DNA of 64,000 nt from an uncultured Eubacteriales bacterium (GTDB taxonomy: Bacteria > Bacillota > Clostridia > Christensenellales > Aristaeellaceae), in contig URUF01000003.1 in assembly GCA_900550955.1 (NCBI GenBank), positions 1 through 64,000 of the forward strand. Reading direction: 5' to 3'. Shown here in pieces: positions 57,207 through 64,000 of the stretch. The position numbers were made by a program, and so were the translations under genes. How positions within the stretch are numbered: position 1 is the stretch's first letter; each line of letters starts with the position of its first letter. The notes under the pieces are model-generated. The model was not told where the DNA came from, did not search any database, and saw only the letters and a list, made by a program, of their open reading frames with translations.

Positions 57207-58487
57207 TTACTTCTCCACACAGATGGTCACGTCGCCGCTTAGCGACTTGATTTGCTCCGGCTTTAGGGTCAGCTCCGCCATTTCGCCGGGGGTGAGGATG
57301 CGCTTGCGCTGCCTGAGCACCTCGCGCTCGCCGTCCAGCACGCGCAGGGCGGCGTTTTCATATACGCCTGCGGGGCGGAACATAACCTGTACGGGCTGGG
57401 CCTCGCCCTCGGGAATGAGCAGGCGCTGCGGAACCACGCCGCGCACGCCGTCGCCGTCCTTGAGGTTAACGTAGCGGCCCCTGCGGCTTTTGCCCTGCGC
57501 ATATTCGGCGGCGGCCTTGCCTGCCTTAAAGCTCTCGGCGCTTACAAAATCAACCAGATCATGCACGTGCAGCACGTTGCCGCAGGCGAAGATCCCTTCC
57601 TTGCTGGTTTGCAGGCTGTCGTCCACAATCGCGCCCTGCGTAAGCGGGCTCATTTCCACCCCGGCCTGCTGGGTCAGCTCGTTTTCGGGAATCAGGCCTA
57701 CAGACAAAAGCAGCGTATCGCAGTCAAAGTGCTTCTCCGTGCCGGGAATGGGCTGGCGGTTCTCATCCACCTGCGCCACCGTTACGCCGGAAAGGCGCTC
57801 GCGGCCTTCGATATCGATCACCGTATGGCTCAGGTACAGGGGGATATCATAGTCGTGCAGGCACTGCACAATATTGCGGTTAAGGCCGCTGGAATAGGGC
57901 ATCAGCTCCACGCAGGCCAGCACCTTCGCACCCTGCAGGGTCATACGGCGCGCCATGATGAGGCCAATATCGCCGCTGCCCAGGATGACCACCCGCTTGC
58001 CAGGCATGTAGCCCTCCAGGTTCACAAACTTTTGGGCGGTTCCAGCGGAGTACACGCCGGCGCAGCGGGCGCCGGGCGTTGCCAGCGCTCCGCGGGGCCG
58101 CTCGCGGCAGCCCATGGCCAGCACAATCGCGCCGGCCTCAAATAGCTGAACGCCGCGCTCGCGGCTGATCGCGGTTACAAAGCGGCCGCTGTCCACGCTA
58201 AGCACGGTGGTGCCGCAGCGCACCTCAATGCCCAGCTCCTTCACCCTGTCGATATCGCGCTGGGCGTATTCGGGGCCGGTAAGCTCCTCTTTGAAGCGGT
58301 GCAGCCCAAAGCCGTTATGGATGCATTGGCGCAAAATACCGCCCATGCTTTGCTCCCGCTCCAAAACCAGCAGGTTTTGCACGCCCGCCTCGCGCGCGGC
58401 GATGGCGGCGGCCATGCCGGCCGGGCCCGCGCCAACGATCAGCACGTCCACATATTGTACTTGGCTGCGAAGTTCAGCGTTAAGCAT
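57207..58487 (-). CDS. FAD-dependent pyridine nucleotide-type oxidoreductase
   Basis: A 426-residue protein with an FAD-binding GAGPAGMAAAIAAREAG at about 15-31. A Cys-containing stretch (GILRQCIHNGFGLHRFKEEL) typical of GlpB/HcnB-like subunits follows, then a second Rossmann motif GSGDIGLIMARRM for NAD(P), and ACGNVLHVHDLVD near the C-terminus. It is the second gene of the GlpA-like set and probably reoxidises the first enzyme. ATG at 58487 follows AAGGAGG and overlaps the end of the upstream gene by 8 bases. Substrate unknown. Confidence 0.87.
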   Translation of the reverse strand: MLNAELRSQVQYVDVLIVGAGPAGMAAAIAAREAGVQNLLVLEREQSMGGILRQCIHNGFGLHRFKEELTGPEYAQRDIDRVKELGIEVRCGTTVLSVDSGRFVTAISRERGVQLFEAGAIVLAMGCRERPRGALATPGARCAGVYSAGTAQKFVNLEGYMPGKRVVILGSGDIGLIMARRMTLQGAKVLACVELMPYSSGLNRNIVQCLHDYDIPLYLSHTVIDIEGRERLSGVTVAQVDENRQPIPGTEKHFDCDTLLLSVGLIPENELTQQAGVEMSPLTQGAIVDDSLQTSKEGIFACGNVLHVHDLVDFVSAESFKAGKAAAEYAQGKSRRGRYVNLKDGDGVRGVVPQRLLIPEGEAQPVQVMFRPAGVYENAALRVLDGEREVLRQRKRILTPGEMAELTLKPEQIKSLSGDVTICVEK

Positions 58488-59943
58488 CGTAGCCCTCCTC
58501 CTTCCCAACCGCATCGGCAATGGCGCCGACCAGCAGGTTGCTCCTGCCGCCGCACTTGGTAACCTCCGTGGGGGCGATATGCAGTTCCTCGGAAAGAATC
58601 TCCAGCACGCGCGGGCTGCAAAAGCCGCCTTGGCAGCGGCCCATACCGGCCCGGGTGCGCCGCTTTACCGCGTCAATGGTGCGCGCGCCGACGGGCCTGC
58701 GGATGGCCGCGCGGATTTCCGCCTCGGTCACCTGCTCGCAGCGGCATACCAGCGAGCCGTATTCGGGATTGCGCTTCACAACGGCCACGCGTTCCTCCAG
58801 GGTCATGGCGTAGAAGGGCTTTTCGCGCTTTGGCGCGGGCTTCCATTCCGCCTTAGCCTTCAGGCCGTTTTCCTGCGCAATTTGCTCTACCAGCATTTCC
58901 GCGATGGCGGGCGCGGAGGTTAGGCCCGGGCTCTCTATGCCTACGGTTTCATACGCTCCGGGCATGCCGGGGATGGAGCCGATCACAAAATCGCCGTTTT
59001 CCTCATGCGCGCGCACGCCTGCAAACGTGGTGATGACCGTGCGCAAATTCTCCCTGGGCCAGGTTTTGCGGGCGGCGTCGCTCACCAGCTTGAGCGCCTG
59101 GGCCGTGGTTTCTACGGCTGTTGCGTCCTCCACGTCGATGGCGGAAGGGCCCAGCAGCAGGTTCCCGTGCACCGTGGGGCTAACCAGCACGCCCTTGCCC
59201 ATCTTGGTGGGCGTTTGAAACATGGTCATGGTAAACATGGGCGGCTTGGTATGATCCAGCAAATAATATTCGCCCTTGCGCGGGATGATGGTAAGCTTGT
59301 TTTCGCTGAGCATATTATGCAGCTTAGCGGAGTTCACGCCTGCGCAGTTAACGATGATGCGCGCGCGCATCTCTCCCTTGGAGGTTTGCAGCGCATAACC
59401 GTCCGTTTCACGCCGGATGGCCGTAACGAACGCGTTCATATGAAAGTCCACGCCGTTGACCGCCGCATGGTCGGCCAGGGCGCAGGTAAGCTCGTAAGGG
59501 CTGGTGAGGCCGCTTGTGGGAGCCAGCAGCGCGCATACTACATCCGGGTTTACATTGGGCTCCAGGGAAAGGATCTCCTCCCGCTCGATTACGCGCAGGC
59601 CGGGCACGCCGTTTTGGACGCCTTGCTCGTACAGCGTTTCAATGTGGGCGCGTTCCTCCTCGCTGAAGGCCAGCACCATCGCGCCGGGCTGCCCATAGGG
59701 CGCGTCCACCTCGGCGCACAGGGCGGGATACAGCTTAGCGCCCTCCACGTTTAGCTTTGCTTTAAGCGTGCCGGGCTTGGCGTCAAACCCGGCATGTACG
59801 ATGCCGCTGTTGGCCTTGCTGGCGCCCTCGGCCACATCGCTTCCGCCTTCCAGCAGGGCAACGTCAGCCTCGTACCGCGACAGCAGCCTTGCCACGGCGC
59901 ATCCAACCACACCACCGCCGATGATGATGATGTCCTTATTCAC
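58480..59943 (-). CDS. GlpA-like FAD-dependent dehydrogenase with a BFD-type 2Fe-2S domain
   Basis: A 487-residue protein. The N-terminal DAO domain has IIIIGGGVVGCAVARLLSRY, and GSDVAEGASKANSGIVHAGF is as in GlpA/LhgO-type enzymes. The C-terminal BFD-like domain (about 400-460) holds four Cys in VCRCEQVTE and GRCQGGFCSPR. Glycerol-3-phosphate or a 2-hydroxy acid are the usual substrates. The start is a GTG at 59943 with GGAGGG six bases ahead. With the next two genes it forms the common GlpA/FAD/DUF1667 triad. Confidence 0.87.
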   Translation of the reverse strand: MNKDIIIIGGGVVGCAVARLLSRYEADVALLEGGSDVAEGASKANSGIVHAGFDAKPGTLKAKLNVEGAKLYPALCAEVDAPYGQPGAMVLAFSEEERAHIETLYEQGVQNGVPGLRVIEREEILSLEPNVNPDVVCALLAPTSGLTSPYELTCALADHAAVNGVDFHMNAFVTAIRRETDGYALQTSKGEMRARIIVNCAGVNSAKLHNMLSENKLTIIPRKGEYYLLDHTKPPMFTMTMFQTPTKMGKGVLVSPTVHGNLLLGPSAIDVEDATAVETTAQALKLVSDAARKTWPRENLRTVITTFAGVRAHEENGDFVIGSIPGMPGAYETVGIESPGLTSAPAIAEMLVEQIAQENGLKAKAEWKPAPKREKPFYAMTLEERVAVVKRNPEYGSLVCRCEQVTEAEIRAAIRRPVGARTIDAVKRRTRAGMGRCQGGFCSPRVLEILSEELHIAPTEVTKCGGRSNLLVGAIADAVGKEEGYDA

Positions 59944-60050
59944 GATGAACCCTCCAAGCATTTCAGCGCTTTCCACGCTGGATATGAGGTATTTTACCAT
60001 GGAATGTTAGAAAAAGCTATCCTTGTTTTGCAATCTCCCCAGTTTCTTCC

Positions 60051-60785
60051 CTATTTTTCCGACAGGATCAGCCGCACGGCCTCATAGGCCAGGTAAAGGC
60101 CGGCGACCGGCGGCACAAAGCTTACCGAGCCGGGCGCGACGCGGCCGGAAGATTTTTGCTCGGCGGCTTCCTGCGCGGGCGGAGCGGGGGAGAGGGCCTT
60201 TTCCAGGGAATATACGCAGCGCAGCGCCCCTATGCCGCGCTTGCGTAGCTCGCGCCGCATCACGCGGCACAGGGGGCAGCCGGAGGTTTCATAAATATCC
60301 CCAATGCGGATTTGCGTGGGGTCCAGGCGGTTTCCCATACCCATGCAGCTAACCAGCGCCACGCCGCGCCTTTGGCATTCCTGGGCCAGATGCAGCTTGG
60401 CGCTCACGGTGTCGATGGCGTCTACAACCACGCTGCAGCCCGTGGGGATGGGCACGGGCGACTCCGGCAAATAAAACGCGTCGATTGCTTCAAGCAGCAA
60501 ATCCGGTGCGGCGTCACGCAGCCGGTTTGCCATCACGGCTGTTTTGGAGCTGCCAATGGTGCTGGATAGCGCGGGCAACTGGCGGTTCAAATTGGAAGGG
60601 GCTACGGTATCGTGGTCAACAATTGTGAGCCTGCCTATGCCGCTGCGCGCAAGCGCCTCGGCCGCATAGCTGCCCACGCCCCCAAGCCCAAGAAGCAGCA
60701 CATGGGCCTTTTGGAGCTTTTCCATTTCATCCGGGGAGAGTAAAAGAGCGGTGCGGTTTAAACGCTCCATGCGGGAAACGGCCAT
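60051..60785 (-). CDS. tcdA: tRNA threonylcarbamoyladenosine dehydratase
   Basis: A 244-residue E1-like protein. The ATP motif LLGLGGVGSYAAEALARSGIG lies at about 29-49, VDHDTVAPSNLNRQ follows, and CPLCRVMRRELR is in the C-terminal part. TcdA (CsdL) uses ATP to cyclise t6A37 in tRNA to ct6A. ATG at 60785 has GGAGGG at good spacing; the ATG six bases earlier is too close to it. It is a single gene. Confidence 0.91.
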   Translation of the reverse strand: MAVSRMERLNRTALLLSPDEMEKLQKAHVLLLGLGGVGSYAAEALARSGIGRLTIVDHDTVAPSNLNRQLPALSSTIGSSKTAVMANRLRDAAPDLLLEAIDAFYLPESPVPIPTGCSVVVDAIDTVSAKLHLAQECQRRGVALVSCMGMGNRLDPTQIRIGDIYETSGCPLCRVMRRELRKRGIGALRCVYSLEKALSPAPPAQEAAEQKSSGRVAPGSVSFVPPVAGLYLAYEAVRLILSEK

Positions 60786-60912
60786 CAGCATCCCTCCGAG
60801 TCAAAAGGCTTTTTACGAACCCCAGTATATTTTGCCGGGGCCGGTTGGTCAAGCCCTTTCACGCGCGGCTTGCGCATGGCGCACGGCGGGCTGTTCTTTT
60901 GCTGTTTCCGCC

Positions 60913-60941
60913 TTGCAAAGCAGGCTATAACCCGGTACAAT
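60913..60941 (+). promoter_or_regulatory. Promoter of the isocitrate dehydrogenase gene
   Basis: TTGCAA (60913-60918) and TACAAT (60936-60941) are 17 bases apart, 44 bases upstream of the ATG. Confidence 0.75.
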
Positions 60942-60985
60942 GAATTTGTGCGTATGCAACTATCCCAAAAAGGAAGATAGAATTT

Positions 60986-62188
60986 ATGCAGAAAATAGCC
61001 ATGCTCACGCCGATTGTGGAGATGGACGGCGACGAAATGACGCGTATTCTGTGGCAAAAGATCAAAGAAAAGCTGATTTTGCCCTATGTTGACCTAAAAA
61101 CCGAGTATTATGACCTGGGCCTGAAGCATCGCGATGAAACCAACGACCGCGTAACGGTGGAAAGCGCCGAAGCAACGCTGAAATACGGCGTGGCGGTAAA
61201 GTGCGCCACCATCACCCCCAATGCGCAGCGCGTGGAGGAATATAACCTGAAGCAAATGTGGAAAAGCCCCAACGGCACCATCCGCGCAATTTTGGATGGC
61301 ACGGTATTTCGCGCGCCGGTGCTGGTGAAGGGCATTTCGCCCTGCGTGCGCAACTGGAAAAAACCCATTACCATCGCGCGCCATGCCTATGGCGATGTAT
61401 ACAAAAACACCGAGTACCGCGTGCCGGGCGCGGGCACGGCGGAGCTTTGCTTCACCTCGCCGGATGGCACGCAGAGCCGCCGCACCATTATGGCCTTTGA
61501 GGGCCCCGGCGTGGTGCAGGGCCAGCACAACACGGATCAAAGCATCGTTTCCTTCGCGCACAGCTGCTTCCGCTATGCGCTGGATGTGAAAAAGGACCTG
61601 TGGTTCTCCACCAAGGATACCATATCCAAAATCTATGATCACCGCTTCAAGGATATTTTTGCCGAGCTGTATGAAACGCAGTATAAGGCGGCGTTTGAGG
61701 CGGCGGGCATCGAATACTTCTACACGCTGATTGACGACGCTGTGGCCCGCGTAATCCGCAGCGAGGGCGGCTTTATCTGGGCGCTGAAAAACTACGATGG
61801 CGACGTGATGAGCGATATGGTGGCCACGGCCTTTGGCAGCCTGGCCATGATGACCAGCGTGCTGGTTTCGCCCAACGGCCAGTTTGAGTACGAAGCGGCC
61901 CACGGCACGGTGACCCGGCATTACTACCGCTATTTGAAGGGCGAGGAAACCAGCACCAATCCCGTGGCCACGATTTTTGCCTGGACGGGCGCTATGCGCA
62001 AGCGCGGCGAGCTGGACGGCTTGAAGGATCTGTGCGCCTTTGCGGACAAACTGGAGGCCGCCACCATCACCACCATTGAAAGCGGCAAAATGACCAAGGA
62101 TCTTGTAGCGCTTTATGAGGGCGAGGCCACGGCGCTGAACAGCGACGCGTTTTTGGACGCGATTGCAGGTACGATGCAGGCTATGTGA
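60986..62188 (+). CDS. icd: NADP-dependent isocitrate dehydrogenase (eukaryote-like type)
   Basis: This 400-residue protein resembles the dimeric, eukaryote-like subfamily of NADP isocitrate dehydrogenases. It oxidises isocitrate to 2-oxoglutarate. Signatures are VEMDGDEMTRILW, WKSPNGTIRAILDGTVFRAP, RHAYGDVYKNTEYRVPG and YDGDVMSDMVATAFGSLAMMTSVL (metal site). EAAHGTVTRHYY is the NADP-specific region. The start follows AAAAAGGAAGA. It is a single gene with its own promoter and terminator; no citrate synthase or aconitase lies nearby. Confidence 0.94.
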   Translation: MQKIAMLTPIVEMDGDEMTRILWQKIKEKLILPYVDLKTEYYDLGLKHRDETNDRVTVESAEATLKYGVAVKCATITPNAQRVEEYNLKQMWKSPNGTIRAILDGTVFRAPVLVKGISPCVRNWKKPITIARHAYGDVYKNTEYRVPGAGTAELCFTSPDGTQSRRTIMAFEGPGVVQGQHNTDQSIVSFAHSCFRYALDVKKDLWFSTKDTISKIYDHRFKDIFAELYETQYKAAFEAAGIEYFYTLIDDAVARVIRSEGGFIWALKNYDGDVMSDMVATAFGSLAMMTSVLVSPNGQFEYEAAHGTVTRHYYRYLKGEETSTNPVATIFAWTGAMRKRGELDGLKDLCAFADKLEAATITTIESGKMTKDLVALYEGEATALNSDAFLDAIAGTMQAM

Positions 62189-62205
62189 GCTTGCCACGGC
62201 ATACG

Positions 62206-62244
62206 GGCGGATGGCGCGCGTTCTTCGCCATCCGCCTGTTTTTT
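62206..62244 (+). terminator. Terminator of icd
   Basis: A perfect 11-bp stem (62206-62216 with 62226-62236) is followed by TGTTTTTT. Confidence 0.93.
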
Positions 62245-62270
62245 GCCCGGGCGCAGGGCGCTTCGCCCGC

Positions 62271-62299
62271 TTGCAATTCCCTTGCATGCGGGCTATAAT
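62271..62299 (+). promoter_or_regulatory. Promoter of the PHP/barnase operon
   Basis: TTGCAA (62271-62276) and a perfect TATAAT (62294-62299) are 17 bases apart. The leader of about 35 bases ends at the ATG at 62341. Confidence 0.85.
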
Positions 62300-62340
62300 C
62301 GTAAAGAAATGACGCTCAGAAGGGAGCCGGTCGGGAGTTC

Positions 62341-63216
62341 ATGAAGCTTTTTGACGCAAATAAGCCCTTTTTCAAGGGAAACCTGCATTGCCATACCACG
62401 GTGAGCGACGGCGTGCTTTCCCCCGAGGAAGTGATAGGCGTTTACCGCGATATGGGGTATGATTTTTTGGCTCTGACGGATCACCGCAAGCTATCCGCGC
62501 CTACGCATATGGAGGGCTGCATGCTGCTGCTAAGCGGTATGGAGATGGACTTTATGCTGCCCGGCGAGGCCCTGCACCTGATTGGCATAGGAATGAGCGA
62601 GCGCTTGGGGCGTTACGACCTTACCCGCGGCCCGCAGGCCTGCATAGACCTGTACCGCCGCTGCGGCGGCAGGGCCATTGTGGCGCATCCGGCATGGTCG
62701 CTCAATACGGTGGCTACGCTCAGCGCCCTTCGCAACGTAACCGCAGCGGAGATCTACAACAGCGTTTCCACCTACCCCTGGAACGGCGACCGGGCGGATT
62801 CCTCCCATGTGCTGGATGTGGCGGCCGCGCATGGCGCTGCGTACCGCTTTGTGGCCTCGGACGATTCCCATCATTACAACGGGGAGGCGGGCCGCGCCTT
62901 TACCATGGTGCAGGCGGACGAGCTAAGCCAGGAAAGCCTATTTGAGGCGCTGGACGCCGGCCGTTTCTACGCCTCGCAGGGCCCGCGCTTTGAGCAGATC
63001 GCCGTGGAAAACGGGCGTATCGACGTAACGTGCTCGCCGGTGGAAACGATCATCTTTTACAGCAACCTGGTATGGGCCGTAGGGCGCTGCCATACCGGCA
63101 AGGACCAGGTTTTCGCCAGCTACGACCTTTCCGCCAACCGCGGAGAAACCTTTGTGCGCGTGCAGCTCATTGACGCGAAGGGCCGCAGCGCATGGTCCAA
63201 CCCCATTGTGCCGTAA
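62341..63216 (+). CDS. PHP-domain phosphoesterase
   Basis: This 291-residue protein has the PHP metal-dependent phosphoesterase fold (about 10-215). Metal ligands lie in GNLHCHTTVSDG, FLALTDHRK, AIVAHPAWS and ASDDSHHYNG. Related proteins hydrolyse nucleotide or histidinol-type phosphoesters. About 75 further residues form a beta-rich C-terminal part (VETIIFYSNLVWAVG, SANRGETFVRVQL) like an accessory sandwich domain. ATG at 62341 has AGAAGGGAG upstream. The barnase gene follows after 21 bases with its own strong ribosome site. Confidence 0.86.
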   Translation: MKLFDANKPFFKGNLHCHTTVSDGVLSPEEVIGVYRDMGYDFLALTDHRKLSAPTHMEGCMLLLSGMEMDFMLPGEALHLIGIGMSERLGRYDLTRGPQACIDLYRRCGGRAIVAHPAWSLNTVATLSALRNVTAAEIYNSVSTYPWNGDRADSSHVLDVAAAHGAAYRFVASDDSHHYNGEAGRAFTMVQADELSQESLFEALDAGRFYASQGPRFEQIAVENGRIDVTCSPVETIIFYSNLVWAVGRCHTGKDQVFASYDLSANRGETFVRVQLIDAKGRSAWSNPIVP

Positions 63217-63237
63217 GCTTTGCAGGAGGTTTTTTCC

Positions 63238-64000
63238 ATGAAGAAACGGTTGTTTGCGCGTTTGGCGGCGGCTGTGCTGGCGCTTATGGCCGCGCTGGCG
63301 GTTCTTCCGGCCTTTGCCGCGGAAAAGAGCGTTCGGGTTTCCGCCGCGGAGTATCCTGTTGAGAGGGACGGCTGGTATTCCACCATGGAGGAGGTTGCGG
63401 TATACCTGCATACCTACGGCGGGCTTCCCGGCAATTTTTTAACCAAAAGCGAAGCCGAAAAGCTGGGCTGGGATAACCGCAAGGGCAATTTGGACGACGT
63501 GGCGCCGGGATGCTCTATCGGGGGAAACCGCTTTGGCAACTACGAGGGAGCCCTGCCTGACGCAAAGGGCCGTAAATGGACGGAGTGCGATATCAACTAC
63601 ACAGGCGGCTACCGCGGCGGCGAGCGCATCGTGTTTTCCAACGACGGGCTTATCTATTACAGCCGGGATCATTACAAGAACTTTGTGCTGATTGAGGTGG
63701 TGGAGGACTCCGCCGCGCAGGCCGCTTCTTTGAGCATGGAGGTGAAAAAGAACGGGCAATATACCTCCCGCGACGAGGTGGCGGCTTATCTGCATGCCTA
63801 CGGCACGCTGCCCGGCAACTACCTAACCCGCAGCGAGGCCAAGGCGCTGGGCTGGTCTGCCAGCAAGGATAACCTGGGCAAGGCGGCCCCCGGATGCGCC
63901 ATTGGCGGCGATCGCTTTCAGAACCGGGAAAAGCGGCTTCCCGAAGCGAAGGGCCGCAGCTGGTATGAATGCGATGTGAATATAAAGGACGGCAAACGCG
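63238..64000 (+). CDS. Secreted protein with two tandem barnase-like RNase domains (3' end cut)
   Basis: At least 254 residues; the frame is still open at the window end. A signal peptide (1-28, MKKRLFARLAAAVLALMAAL, cleavage after AFA) is followed by two barnase-like domains, about 48-154 and 178 to the end. Domain 1 keeps Lys27 (TKSEA), Glu73 (WTECDINY), Arg83 and Arg87 (YRGGER) and His102 (RDHYKNF) in barnase numbering, but Arg59 is Tyr. Domain 2 keeps Arg59 (QNREK) and Glu73 (WYECDVN) but has Arg at Lys27; its end is not visible. Both domains have matching Cys in PGC and ECD. Barnase cuts RNA outside the cell and needs a barstar inhibitor inside; none is in the window. The ATG follows GCAGGAGG. 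Confidence 0.9.
   Translation, partial: MKKRLFARLAAAVLALMAALAVLPAFAAEKSVRVSAAEYPVERDGWYSTMEEVAVYLHTYGGLPGNFLTKSEAEKLGWDNRKGNLDDVAPGCSIGGNRFGNYEGALPDAKGRKWTECDINYTGGYRGGERIVFSNDGLIYYSRDHYKNFVLIEVVEDSAAQAASLSMEVKKNGQYTSRDEVAAYLHAYGTLPGNYLTRSEAKALGWSASKDNLGKAAPGCAIGGDRFQNREKRLPEAKGRSWYECDVNIKDGKR

Noticed and set aside
1..64000. CRISPR array, rRNA genes or a classic riboswitch
   Set aside because: I saw no regularly spaced direct repeats, no rRNA sequence, and no leader that I could match to a known riboswitch core.

Overview
The window reads as one chromosome segment of a GC-rich, endospore-forming Bacillota, most likely a gut-associated member of the Clostridia (inference). The direct evidence is the spore gene set (spoVM, spoVAC, spoVAD, spoVAE, spoIIE, a Spo0A-type regulator), Gram-positive ribosome binding sites, and a carbohydrate ABC system of the kind common in gut Clostridia. 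Codon use is GC-rich throughout, except in a few AT-richer patches at 7.5-8.4 kb, 14.0-14.15 kb and 18.5-18.75 kb.

Layout. 0-0.5 kb: the end of an IS3-family transposase. 0.7-6.8 kb: minus-strand genes for a coiled-coil membrane protein, a PepV-type dipeptidase, a PatB/MalY aminotransferase, an RsmC-like methyltransferase, an RsuA-like pseudouridine synthase and a membrane protein; the last five form one operon with a clear promoter. 6.8-8.6 kb: a mobile-DNA graveyard, with an HTH relic, an IS30 transposase relic, tRNA-Thr, tRNA-Pro and an N-terminally shortened integrase beside the tRNA. 8.6-15 kb: an AarF/UbiB kinase with a phasin-like partner, a radical-SAM gene followed by a truncated metK and a patatin-like gene, and a Fic gene with its own HTH domain and a large inverted repeat at its promoter.

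15.2-28.4 kb is a glycan-use locus: a LacI regulator with a GH3 enzyme, transcribed divergently from a three-part sugar ABC importer followed by GH130, GH38 and GH20 enzymes. None of the GH enzymes shows a signal peptide, so the scheme is import followed by cytoplasmic breakdown. The enzyme mix fits mannose- and GlcNAc-containing oligosaccharides such as N-glycans. A KDG-type kinase, then a DUF62 SAM hydrolase with a complete ECF transporter, follow to 33.8 kb. At 34-36.5 kb an ECF sigma factor is coupled to a membrane protein that looks like an anti-sigma factor carrying an extracellular solute-binding-like domain.

36.6-54 kb is rich in sporulation and cell-core functions: spoVM with a sigma-E-like promoter, a spoVA operon led by an unknown 46-residue gene, rpmH-rnpA-yidD-yidC-jag, rex, a VanW protein, peptidase T, a DEAD-box helicase, a cysteine-rich propeller-like protein, a Spo0A-like regulator that lacks the phospho-acceptor aspartate, a double FMN-binding protein and spoIIE with 0A boxes. 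54-64 kb holds an HxlR/flavin-reductase pair, two tRNA-Ser genes, a GlpA-like/FAD/DUF1667 redox operon, tcdA, an NADP isocitrate dehydrogenase, a PHP phosphoesterase and, cut by the window end, a secreted protein with two tandem barnase domains.

The items most worth following up are the tandem barnase, the sigma/anti-sigma pair with a solute-binding ectodomain, the Spo0A-like protein with a degenerate receiver, the small gene leading the spoVA operon, and the HTH-Fic gene with its paired operator.
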